From assembly GCA_938024025.1 (NCBI GenBank), contig CALJBY010000014.1:1-5529 (forward strand): a DNA stretch of 5,529 nucleotides, read 5' to 3'. Positions 1-5,511 of the stretch are shown here, piece by piece. Position numbers and translations under genes: made by a program. This stretch comes from an uncultured bacterium. Its GTDB lineage: Bacteria > Desulfobacterota > WTBG01. The notes under the pieces were generated by a model. It was not told the DNA's origin and made no database searches. It worked only from the letters and a program-made list of their open reading frames with translations. Numbering within the stretch: the stretch's first letter is position 1; each line of letters starts with the position of its first letter.

Positions 1-2
1 TA

Positions 3-125
3 TCGGATATTAAAGATCTGAATGAGCGATATTATCTGCAAACATTGTTAGATAATATGCCAGAGCTTAAGATGGTTCGTAAACTGGTTTTAACGTCGGA
101 GTATACCACTACCACCTACCGGTAA
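3..125 (+). CDS. C-terminal fragment of a host gene, possibly Lrp/AsnC-type regulator
   Basis: An open frame enters from the window's left edge and runs 40 codons to a TAA stop at 123-125. The other two forward frames stop within the first 20 bases. The translated tail (…DLNERYYLQTLLDNMPEL… to …EYTTTTYR) looks like real protein. The pattern of an amphipathic helix, then 'P-x-hydrophobic', then a strand ending in threonines is reminiscent of the ligand-binding (RAM) domain end of Lrp/AsnC regulators. That resemblance is from memory and weak, so no symbol is given. The stop lies in the run GGTAAAAAA, where the mobile element may begin, so the natural C-terminus could have been changed by insertion. 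The gene's start lies outside the window. Confidence 0.45.
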   Translation, partial: SDIKDLNERYYLQTLLDNMPELKMVRKLVLTSEYTTTTYR

Positions 126-138
126 AAAACACTACCAC
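107..138 (+). repeat. Short direct repeat CACTACCAC, two copies
   Basis: CACTACCAC occurs at 107-115, inside the end of the host gene, and again at 130-138, just after its stop, with a 23-base offset. The copies flank the AAAAAA run at 124-129, where the left edge of the mobile element may lie. The repeat is short and low in complexity, so it may be chance. It could also be a trace of insertion or part of the element's end structure. Confidence 0.35.
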
Positions 139-191
139 TTCCAACGATTTATAGCAATTTCTCCAATTTCAGGCACTGAAAAAGAAGATCG
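126..191 (+). promoter_or_regulatory. Leader of the mobile operon; probable left edge of the element
   Basis: These 66 non-coding bases separate the host gene stop from the first gene of the mobile operon. They must hold the operon promoter, unless transcription reads through from the host gene. I see no good match to the Bacteroidota TTTG / TAnnTTTG promoter pattern. The A-rich stretch GAAAAAGAAG at 179-188, just before the ATG at 192, could help translation start. The segment AAAAAACAC…CCAACGAT (124-148) has a gapped inverted counterpart after istB (3979 back to 3963). Confidence 0.35.
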
Positions 192-656
192 ATGCCTGGA
201 ACCTTCACTTGCCGTCATTGTGGTGCAACCGTATCACGTAATCCCCGCTTAAAGAAATCACAGAAGTATTGTTCTGCCCCATCTTGCCAGCAAGCCCGTA
301 AGAACGCTTGGGGCAGGAAGGAATATCGTACCAATAAAACTCACCGCAAGAAGCGTCTTGAGAGCCAGAAGGCTTGTTATGCAAAGCGGCCAGGTCATGC
401 CTATCAGGCTACGTACCGGGAAAGTCATCCTGAGTACGATCGGCGTAACTGTGAACTACAAAGGAAGCGTAATAAGAGCCGCTCGAAAGATGGGGGTTCA
501 ATGATTGTAAATACAGACGCGTTATCTCTGCAGGCCACTATTGACGGGGCCTACGCGTTGATCCCTGTTACAAAGGGAGAAAAGATTGTAAATACAGACG
601 CGTTAGTGGTTCAACTGCGTGCTATGACTGGGGCACAGGGGTTTTCACCTTTATAA
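192..656 (+). CDS. Small Cys4 zinc-finger-like basic protein of an IS21-type element (probably frameshifted at 3' end)
   Basis: The 154-residue product starts with a probable zinc knuckle: C7-x2-C10, then C27-x4-C32. A strongly basic helical middle (about 35-100) is rich in K, R, Y, H and W, with HPEYDRRN-type patches. The tail carries two copies of IVNTDAL (105-111 and 132-138), exactly 27 residues apart. Nothing resembles a signal peptide or membrane segment, so a cytoplasmic nucleic-acid-binding role is likely but inferred. From memory, similar small proteins with a xKxDAL-type repeated tail occur next to ParB-like and IS21-type genes in other bacteria; I could not check this. The ATG at 192 is chosen because it leads straight into the first CxxC. 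It is first in a tight same-strand operon. The end at 656 is suspect: the -1 frame stays open to 724 and contains a third IVNTD motif, so the intact gene was probably about 177 residues. Confidence 0.72.
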   Translation: MPGTFTCRHCGATVSRNPRLKKSQKYCSAPSCQQARKNAWGRKEYRTNKTHRKKRLESQKACYAKRPGHAYQATYRESHPEYDRRNCELQRKRNKSRSKDGGSMIVNTDALSLQATIDGAYALIPVTKGEKIVNTDALVVQLRAMTGAQGFSPL

Positions 657-679
657 ACGGGCTGATTGTAAATACAGAC
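503..679 (+). repeat. 81-bp-period direct repeat array, core GATTGTAAATACAGAC
   Basis: Three copies lie in the same orientation: 503-524, 584-605 and 664-679. The first two are identical over 22 bases (core plus GCGTTA). The third keeps the 16-base core and then reads TCGATT. Start-to-start offsets are 81 and 80 bases. Copies 1 and 2 encode IVNTDAL in frame. Copy 3 lies after the stop codon, in another frame. The roughly 59 bases between cores share no obvious similarity, so the copies are not simply a recent tandem duplication. Zero synonymous change in the cores against full divergence between them suggests selection on the DNA, for example as protein-binding sites for the ParB-like protein, the zinc-finger protein or the transposase. 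Confidence 0.85.
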
Positions 680-724
680 TCGATTGCACAGACCAAGCCG
701 GCCCTCTACTTTTACCGGCATTAA
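641..724 (+). pseudogene. Displaced 3' end of the zinc-finger gene (after a one-base frameshift)
   Basis: In the frame one base back from the zinc-finger gene, codons from 641 to the TAA at 722-724 read VFTFING, then LIVNTDSIAQ, ending …YFYRH. This supplies a third IVNTD motif that continues the 27-residue spacing of the two upstream copies. The distance between the second and third DNA copies is 80 bases, against 81 between the first and second, so one base is missing between them. The homopolymer pair GGGGTTTT at 638-645 is the likeliest site. Restoring one base gives a gene ending 12 bases before the parB-like start, a natural operon gap. Alternatives are a sequencing error or programmed frameshifting; the run does not fit the canonical X-XXY-YYZ slippery pattern in this frame. 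Confidence 0.6.
697..719 (+). promoter_or_regulatory. Possible promoter/operator ahead of the parB-like gene
   Basis: TACTTTTA at 707-714 is one base off the Bacteroidota -7 pattern TAnnTTTG. TTGC at 684-687 sits 19 bases upstream, where a -33 TTTG-like box would lie. The -7 candidate is in the loop of a short inverted repeat, GCCGG (697-701) with CCGGC (715-719), just downstream of the third repeat copy. A regulator bound here could control the parB-istA-istB genes. The evidence is weak, because the stem has only five pairs and the region may also be coding in the restored zinc-finger frame. Confidence 0.2.
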
Positions 725-736
725 AACCAAGAGCCT

Positions 737-1633
737 GTGCTTCCAAGAATTGAAGTCATACCGACAGAGTCCCTGGACCTGTCCTTATCTGATTTTAGGA
801 TCATGAATGTGAGCCGCAAGGAACAGATCGAACAGTCGATGCGCCATCAAGGGCAGTTGCAGCCTATTATTGTTCGTGTCCACGAGGGAGATTATCAGGT
901 CATTGATGGATTTAAGCGGGTATATGCAGCCATGTACCTGATGATCGTGGATATGGAGTGTTATGTGGTTGATGTGGATGATCAAGAGGCCAAGGTATTG
1001 TTATTGAGTTACAACCGCACGAACCAATCGATGGAGGTATGGGAAGAGGCGATGGTTCTGAAGTCCATGTTGGAGTATGGTGATGTGCAACAGCGTCACT
1101 TGGCCAAATTGGTTGACCGGAGTCCATCATGGGTTAGCCGTCGCTTATCGCTGATCAGCAAGCTGGATGAAGAGGTAGCCTCAGAGATCCGCATGGGAGT
1201 GATCACCAGCCGGCATGCGCGGGCCCTGATGCGGTTGCCCCGGGGCAATCAGGTGGATCTTGCCCGTGTGATCAGTCGTTTTAATTTATCGAGCCGTTTG
1301 AGTGAGCGTTTGGTTGATGCCTGGTTGGAGGCAGAAGATGAAGATGAGCAGCGGGCAATCCTGGCCCACCCGGAACACTTTCTTTGGAATCAGCCTGATT
1401 TGCCGGAACATCCTTATGATGACAGGCTGAGTGCTTATGGCAATGAACTGATGCAGGGTGTGATGAATATCTGGCCGCAACTGGACATAGTCAGGATAAG
1501 CCTTGAGGACCGTCGTTTTGGAGATCTTGTCCCAAGCGAACAGGAGATCATCTATCCCTTTTTGGAAGAGTTGAACGATCTGTCAGAAAAGATCATATGC
1601 CTAACCAGTGAATTGGAAATCGATAAACCATAA
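737..1633 (+). CDS. ParB/Spo0J-like DNA-binding protein of the mobile element
   Basis: The 298-residue product has the ParB domain order. An N-terminal ParB/Srx-type fold (about 5-97) contains GQLQPIIVR (39-47) and the GxxR signature as GFKRVYAA (58-65). A degenerate second nucleotide-binding motif, SYNRTNQ (91-97), stands where chromosomal ParB has ENxQR, and is followed by EVWEEA. A helix-turn-helix (about 117-138, HLAKLVDRSPSWVSRRLSLI) comes next, then the 'TSRHARALMRLP' segment (157-168). The C-terminal 100 residues are acidic and I do not recognise them. GTG at 737 is the only plausible start: a stop lies in frame at 722-724, and the next ATG (803) would cut into the domain. No ParA partner is present and the gene sits five bases before istA, so a transposon role is likelier than chromosome partition. 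It may bind the 81-base-period repeats immediately upstream (inference). Confidence 0.88.
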   Translation: MLPRIEVIPTESLDLSLSDFRIMNVSRKEQIEQSMRHQGQLQPIIVRVHEGDYQVIDGFKRVYAAMYLMIVDMECYVVDVDDQEAKVLLLSYNRTNQSMEVWEEAMVLKSMLEYGDVQQRHLAKLVDRSPSWVSRRLSLISKLDEEVASEIRMGVITSRHARALMRLPRGNQVDLARVISRFNLSSRLSERLVDAWLEAEDEDEQRAILAHPEHFLWNQPDLPEHPYDDRLSAYGNELMQGVMNIWPQLDIVRISLEDRRFGDLVPSEQEIIYPFLEELNDLSEKIICLTSELEIDKP

Positions 1634-1638
1634 GAAGT

Positions 1639-3096
1639 ATGAAAGACAATCAAACAGAGAACAAGGTGGTCACCCTTGCGAGCCTTGGCTGGTCGATCCG
1701 TCGCATCGCCCGGGAGCTGCATATCTCCCGTGAGCGGGTGCGCCGGGTAGTGGCCTCAAACTCGGAGAAACGTGATACCACCGGAGATCTCCCGATCAGG
1801 CAGAAAACCGACCGGGTCAGCAAGCTGGATCCGTATAAAAGTTACATTGGTGATTTGCTGGAGAGATACCCTGATATCACGGGACAGCGGGTTATTGAGC
1901 ATCTTCAGGAGAAGGGTTTTGATGGTGGAAAGACCATTGTTCGTGATTACCTGAAGGCTATCCGTGAGGTGGGCTCAAAAACGCCGGTTCGGATGGTAGA
2001 AACGCTACCAGGTCAGCGGGCTGCTCATGACTGGAGTGAATATTACATCCAGTTTACCTCCAGGGAGCCGGGAGATCTTACCCGGGTCACTTTCTTCGGT
2101 TACATCCTTGGGTACTCCCGCCGGCAATACGTCTCGGTGGTGGAGGATAAGAAGCAGGATACTCTTTTTCGTGAACTGATAGCGGCCTTTATTTACATGG
2201 ATGGTGTACCCAGGGAGATCAAAAGTGACAACCAGAAGGCCTGTGTGTACCGCTGGGAGCCTGGTAATCCGGTCTATAACGACAAGTACCTTGCCTTTGC
2301 GAGTTGGTATCGCTTCACCCCCCAGACCATTACCCCGGGCAATCCAACGGAAAATTTGAAGGTTGAGCGGCCCTTCCACTATCTGAAGAAGAGCTTTTTA
2401 AATGCGAGGAAGTTCAAAGACATAGAGGATCTGAAACATCAACTGCATCAATGGCTCAGTGAGGTAAACGATACCCGCATCCATGGTACTACGAAAAGGA
2501 GGCCCATTGATCTGTTCGCAGAGGAGCATCCTTACCTGCAGGCCTTACCGAAGAACCATTATGACACCTCGCATGTGGCCCACCTGGTGGTTAACCAGGA
2601 GTCCTGCGTACAGTGGAAAGGGTACCTGTATGTGGTGCCACAGAAGTACATCTACGAGGTCTGCCCGGTACGCATTACCGAGAAAGAGGTCATCGTATAC
2701 TCTTCTGATGGTAAGCAGCTGGCCGTGCATCCCCTGGCACAGAGTGGGCAGAAGGGCCGGTATGTGGGAGTGCACCAGAAAATGGGAAAGAAGCCTGAAC
2801 TTCCTGTCTCGGATATAATATCCCGCCTTGAAAGCTTTGCCCCTGATATGGCAAAGTATATCGATCAGCTAAAGCAACATAAGCCTCATTCCTGGGGGGC
2901 GCACCTGCGAAGGCTGCTGGCCCTGAAGATAAACTACCACACCGAAGACATTATGATGGCCGTTAACCGGGCACAGGAATTTAATGTCTATGATGCGGGA
3001 GATATCGAAGGCTTTTTGAAGAACAACTCCGAGTCGCGATACAGCACCCGATTATCCATTAAACCCAGAAATAACAACCATTACAATGAGTACTAA
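1639..3096 (+). CDS. istA: IS21-family DDE transposase IstA
   Basis: This is a cut-and-paste transposase of 485 residues, in the usual IstA size range. An N-terminal helix-turn-helix covers about 13-38 (LGWSIRRIARELHISRERVRR). A second DNA-binding helical region lies around 65-110 (…ITGQRVIEHLQEKGF…). The RNase H-like catalytic core follows, with probable acidic triad D131 (HDWSEY), D197 (KSDNQK) and E243 (NLKVERPFHYL). The sequence around E243 corresponds to the family's KGKVER motif, with leucine in place of the glycine. A beta-barrel-like domain (about 311-380) and a helical tail close the protein. The ATG at 1639 follows GAAG and lies five bases after the parB-like stop, implying translational coupling. 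The frame is intact and all catalytic residues are present, so it is probably functional. The end overlaps istB by 11 bases, as usual in IS21 elements. Confidence 0.95.
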   Translation: MKDNQTENKVVTLASLGWSIRRIARELHISRERVRRVVASNSEKRDTTGDLPIRQKTDRVSKLDPYKSYIGDLLERYPDITGQRVIEHLQEKGFDGGKTIVRDYLKAIREVGSKTPVRMVETLPGQRAAHDWSEYYIQFTSREPGDLTRVTFFGYILGYSRRQYVSVVEDKKQDTLFRELIAAFIYMDGVPREIKSDNQKACVYRWEPGNPVYNDKYLAFASWYRFTPQTITPGNPTENLKVERPFHYLKKSFLNARKFKDIEDLKHQLHQWLSEVNDTRIHGTTKRRPIDLFAEEHPYLQALPKNHYDTSHVAHLVVNQESCVQWKGYLYVVPQKYIYEVCPVRITEKEVIVYSSDGKQLAVHPLAQSGQKGRYVGVHQKMGKKPELPVSDIISRLESFAPDMAKYIDQLKQHKPHSWGAHLRRLLALKINYHTEDIMMAVNRAQEFNVYDAGDIEGFLKNNSESRYSTRLSIKPRNNNHYNEY

Positions 3097-3919
3097 GAGA
3101 GTAAATCCCACACAGCGGCAGAGCGAGCAGTTCACCGATAACTGCCGCTATTTGAAGCTTCAGCACTTAGGTGGGCAGTACCAAAAGTTGATCGACAAGG
3201 CCCATGAACAAACCATGGGGTACTTTGATTTTATCAACGAGGTGGTTCGCGCGGAGGCTGCTGCCACCAGGCAGCGACGGGTCAAGAACCTGATCAGGAA
3301 CAGCCATCTGCCCCAGCCCCTGAAGATGATCTCTGAGTTTGATTTTGACTTCCAGCCTGACCTGGACCGCCGCCTGGTCATGGACCTGGCCACCCTGGAA
3401 TTTATGGAGCGTAATACTTCTGTGTTGTTCATGGGTACCAACGGCACAGGGAAGAGTCATCTGGCACAGAGCCTGGCACTACTGGCCTGCCAGAAGGAGT
3501 ACAGAACCTATTACACCACCTTAAGCAGCCTGCTCACGGACCTGAACCTGGGGGTGTTTGAAAAGACCCTGGAAAAGAGAATGCGAAAATATATTAACCC
3601 TGAGCTGCTCGTCATTGATGAGATGGGACATGACCGCCTGGAGTTAAAACTGGTCAAGGAAGCACACCTGTTATTTAAGGTGATCAACAAACGCTACAAC
3701 GATGATAGGCCGCTGATCTTTACATCCAATGTCGAGAAAGAACTCTGGCCTGAGTTCCTGGGTGATCCGCTCACCACTTCGGCAATACTGGATCGCATCT
3801 TCCATCACTCGGTGATCGTGGAGATCAATGGTCCCAGTTACCGGGAATACCAAGGGAAACTACTGCAGGAACAATATGGGAAAAACAAGAAAGAAAAGCC
3901 CGGGAAAGCGAAAACGTGA
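3086..3919 (+). CDS. istB: IS21-family AAA+ helper ATPase IstB
   Basis: This DnaC/DnaA-like ATPase assists IstA in target capture and strand transfer. The 277-residue product begins with an IstB-type helical N-terminus (about 20-85, with YLKLQHLG and FINEVVRAEAAATRQRRVKNLI). A AAA+ core follows: Walker A GTNGTGKSH (117-125), Walker B LLVIDEMG (174-181, D178/E179), sensor-1 FTSN (212-215) and arginine-containing ILDRIFH (234-240). The lysine-rich tail (about 264-277) is typical of the family's loose C-terminus. The ATG at 3086 lies inside the last codons of istA, so the two are translationally coupled and probably made together. Length and all nucleotide-binding motifs are normal. Classical IstB proteins are about 250-270 residues, so this is a standard member. 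Confidence 0.96.
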   Translation: MSTKRVNPTQRQSEQFTDNCRYLKLQHLGGQYQKLIDKAHEQTMGYFDFINEVVRAEAAATRQRRVKNLIRNSHLPQPLKMISEFDFDFQPDLDRRLVMDLATLEFMERNTSVLFMGTNGTGKSHLAQSLALLACQKEYRTYYTTLSSLLTDLNLGVFEKTLEKRMRKYINPELLVIDEMGHDRLELKLVKEAHLLFKVINKRYNDDRPLIFTSNVEKELWPEFLGDPLTTSAILDRIFHHSVIVEINGPSYREYQGKLLQEQYGKNKKEKPGKAKT

Positions 3920-3933
3920 TAAATACAGCCCCG
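3917..3933 (+). repeat. Possible degenerate fourth copy of the repeat core after istB
   Basis: TAAATACAG at 3920-3928, overlapping the istB stop region, matches nine bases of the GATTGTAAATACAGAC core, with partial agreement on both sides (T four bases before the AAATACAG core, C-x-CG after it). It is in the same orientation as the upstream copies, not inverted as a transposon-end site would be. One 9-base match in several kilobases can arise by chance, so this is only a candidate. Confidence 0.25.
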
Positions 3934-3948
3934 CTGATCTCAACAGAC

Positions 3949-3979
3949 AAAAGGCATCAACGATCGTTGGTGCTTTTTT
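3949..3979 (+). terminator. Rho-independent terminator after istB
   Basis: GCATCAACGA (3954-3963) pairs with TCGTTGGTGC (3964-3973) through ten pairs, one of them G-U; a few central pairs must open to form the loop. Six T residues (3974-3979) follow directly. An A-run (3949-3952) upstream can extend the stem against the T-run, so the structure may also stop transcripts coming from the other strand. It lies 30 bases past the istB stop and probably ends the four-gene transcript. Confidence 0.75.
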
Positions 3980-4156
3980 GCGTTTATGGGAATAGGCTAA
4001 TAATGTGCCATGTAGTGCCACGACCTCTTGGGGTGAGAACAAAGGTCCCCTTCTGAACATGTTGCACGGTATAGGTTGGAAAGTGAAACTGGAAATCACC
4101 ATCGAAATAACAGAAAACACCCCTCTGAAAATCCCCTTTAAATCAGCAACACAAGA
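3980..4156. other. Intergenic stretch holding the right edge of the IS21-type element; no gene recognised
   Basis: This segment separates the istB terminator from the recognisable group II intron. Open frames exist on both strands (a + frame from 4005 and a - frame below 4120), but neither product resembles a known protein and both cross the terminator or the intron. On the minus strand this is where intron domain IV, and normally the reverse transcriptase start, would be expected; I see no RT motif. The junction between the transposable element and the intron must lie here or slightly to the left. Confidence 0.5.
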
Positions 4157-4466
4157 GGGTGGTATTAAAATGTTCGGTTTGCTGGTAGCGTTTTATCCCG
4201 GTGTTAAAAAAGTCACTCCCCTGTCTAATAGTCTTGCAGAATTTACCCCCAGGGTTACGGTTGACAGTTGGGCATTCCTTCCTATTGCACGGTTACCCTC
4301 CCTTGGTAGGCCTTATATCCTGTTCCTGTACGTCAAAACTATTATTTGCTTATTGCTTCCTTCAGATGGAACCTCATGGTCCTACCCTTGCAAATTGCTA
4401 GCGGTTCCTGTCAACTTGGCCCGCTCGGGACTTGCACCCTAGAGGTGAGTGGCATGCATGGCACAC
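4157..4466 (-). ncRNA. Group IIC intron, 5' portion (domains I to about III), 3' part missing
   Basis: On the minus strand the RNA starts with GTGTG (4466 to 4462), the group II intron 5' consensus. It runs through blocks that match the group IIC domain I core as I remember it from the Oceanobacillus iheyensis intron: GGGTGCAAGTCCCGAGC (4439-4423), TTTGCAAGGGT (4394-4384), TCTGAAGGAAGC (4366-4355), TTTTGACG (4338-4331) and GAACAGGATATAAGGC (about 4325-4310). Looser similarity to domains II-III continues to the ATACCACCC block (4165-4157). The 5' end follows a terminator T-run, the known preferred target of group IIC introns. I find no domain V, no branch-point helix and no reverse transcriptase in the window. 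The intron is therefore truncated, or its remainder was displaced by the adjacent transposable element, and it should not be able to splice from this fragment alone. Confidence 0.8.
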
Positions 4467-4501
4467 AAAAACCGAACTCCTTTATTATCAAGGAATTCGG
4501 T
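4467..4501 (-). terminator. Intrinsic terminator; insertion target of the group IIC intron
   Basis: Read on the minus strand, ACCGAATTCCTT (4501-4490) pairs with AAGGAGTTCGGT (4482-4471) as twelve pairs including one G-U, with a seven-base loop (4489-4483). The T-run of about five T residues is at 4471-4467. On the plus strand the same position is a C-A mismatch, so the structure is tuned to minus-strand transcripts, that is, to the kinase side. The intron begins at the next base. Confidence 0.87.
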
Positions 4502-4503
4502 TT

Positions 4504-4593
4504 TCATATTGAGGTCGGTAGCGGAGTGTGTTTTGTTACTGTTTTTAAGTATTTAATTACCTCTTCAACTATATCATCCTGATATTGTGATGG
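4504..4593 (-). pseudogene. Orphan 29-codon C-terminal-like fragment ending at the terminator
   Basis: On the minus strand a frame opens right after a TAA (4596-4594) and reads PSQYQDDIVEEVIKYLKTV…, stopping with TGA at 4506-4504, directly before the terminator stem. The helix-like composition and the position against the terminator suggest the true end of a gene. There is no start codon in the frame and the upstream stop blocks extension, so it may be a decayed remnant or chance. I do not recognise the sequence. Confidence 0.3.
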
Positions 4594-4698
4594 TTACAAA
4601 TTAAAAATCCAGAAAAATAAGTATTTCGTTTGCCCCAAAATGCATTTGTTTACTCTTTTGCCTTCTTCTTAAAGTTTTCTGCACCTGAACCATGTTTT
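4594..4698. other. AT-rich spacer downstream of the kinase; no supported gene
   Basis: The spacer is AT-rich. A minus-strand ATG at 4693 opens a 30-codon frame to TAA at 4601, with a basic product (MVQVQKTLRRRQKSKQ…). Another short minus frame reads GSGAENFKKKAKE before a stop. Neither has a recognisable family or a convincing ribosome site, so I do not annotate them as genes. Confidence 0.5.
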
Positions 4699-5511
4699 TC
4701 AGAACTTAAGTAAGAATTCGGCACCGTCACCCTTATCAGATTTCACAGCAACATGTCCATTATGCAATCGCATAATTTGTTTGGCAAAACTCAGTCCTAT
4801 CCCCGAGCCTTTCTCTCTGGCAGTATAGAAGGGTATGAAGATATTGTCCATATTATCCATGTCAATGCCGCAACCGTTATCTCTGACAGAGATCCTGACC
4901 CCTGTCTTAACGTTGTCTGCCTCTAGGATTATACTTTTTCCGCGTTCTATCCCTTCCAGTGCCTGAATGGAATTTCTGATCAGGTTCAGCAATACCTGTT
5001 CGATCAACTGGGGATCAATGGAGAGCCTGATGTCCTCACTTGCCTCCAGGTCAATAGCGATTTCATTAGCCCTGCATTCCGGTTCAACAAGGTTCAGGAT
5101 CCTGCTTAGAAATGGGCTGAGCTGAACTTCCGCCAGCACAGGTATGGGAAGGTGTGTAAGGGAATGATAATGGCGGACAAACTCCATAAGGCCTTCCCCA
5201 CGTGTATTGATGATCTCCAGTCCTTCGGTAAGATCCTCCATCAGTCTCCCATCAGTTTTCTTGTCTGTATCAGGCCCATCCTGTATCTTTTTCAGCAAAT
5301 GCTCCGACAAGGAGGTAACAGGCGAAATACTGCTCATAATCTCATGGGTCAAAACCCGTATGATCTTTTGCCACGAATCCAGTTCCTTCTTATCCAGTTC
5401 AGAGTTTATATCCTGGAAACTAATCAGCCCATAGAATTTCTCCTCCAGCTTAAAAAGCGATTTTTGTACCGTCAGGTAGATCAATTGGTTCTGTCGCACC
5501 TGTTCAACCAT
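4699..5511 (-). CDS. Sensor histidine kinase, catalytic part (NtrY/NtrB-like), N-terminus missing
   Basis: Autophosphorylating kinase of a two-component system, cytoplasmic in this part. The 270 residues begin at the end of what looks like a PAS-type sensor domain (about 8-36, LIYLTVQKSLFKLEEKFYGLISFQDI). The dimerisation and phosphoacceptor helix follows, with H56 in RVLTHEIMSSISP. The HATPase domain has N-box NLIRNS (176-181, N180), G1 DNGCGI (211-216), F-box FIPFYT (225-230) and G2 GSGIGL (235-240). All ATP-binding boxes are intact. Relatives are normally longer, with a full PAS domain and often membrane segments. Here the frame is blocked just upstream of the ATG by TAG (5517-5515) and TGA (5526-5524). 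The gene is therefore either truncated or frameshifted, or a short soluble kinase. The related NtrC-type regulator, if any, is outside the window. Its transcript probably ends at the terminator at 4467-4501. Confidence 0.88.
   Translation of the reverse strand: MVEQVRQNQLIYLTVQKSLFKLEEKFYGLISFQDINSELDKKELDSWQKIIRVLTHEIMSSISPVTSLSEHLLKKIQDGPDTDKKTDGRLMEDLTEGLEIINTRGEGLMEFVRHYHSLTHLPIPVLAEVQLSPFLSRILNLVEPECRANEIAIDLEASEDIRLSIDPQLIEQVLLNLIRNSIQALEGIERGKSIILEADNVKTGVRISVRDNGCGIDMDNMDNIFIPFYTAREKGSGIGLSFAKQIMRLHNGHVAVKSDKGDGAEFLLKF

Noticed and set aside
107..190. Possible intron domain V at the left flank (minus-strand GGTAGGTGGTAGTGG)
   Set aside because: The segment cannot fold into the 34-base domain V hairpin because no complementary 5' half is present.
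503..679. CRISPR-like spacing of three short repeats
   Set aside because: Repeats are 22 or 16 bases with about 59-base gaps. Two copies are in frame inside a gene, there are no cas genes, and the gaps encode continuous protein, so this is not a CRISPR array.
737..1633. Plasmid or chromosome partition locus
   Set aside because: No ParA, no replication gene and no recognisable parS are present. The gene is coupled to istA/istB, so a transposon role is favoured.
192..3919. Tn7-like or CRISPR-associated transposon
   Set aside because: The ATPase and transposase are standard IS21 types. There is no TnsA, TniQ or guide-RNA component in the window.
3860..4120. Minus-strand open frame of 86 codons
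   Set aside because: It overlaps the end of istB and reads through the terminator hairpin. The sequence lacks reverse-transcriptase or other family motifs.
4005..4442. Plus-strand open frame of 145 codons
   Set aside because: It runs antisense through the group IIC intron core. Its product has no recognisable domain, and its length is explained by lack of stops opposite structured RNA.
4381..4466. Cobalamin riboswitch on the minus strand, suggested by GGGTGCAAGTCCCGAGCGGG
   Set aside because: The downstream blocks TCTGAAGGAAGC and TTTGCAAGGGT, the GTGTG start and the position after a terminator fit a group IIC intron much better, and no cobalamin-related gene follows.
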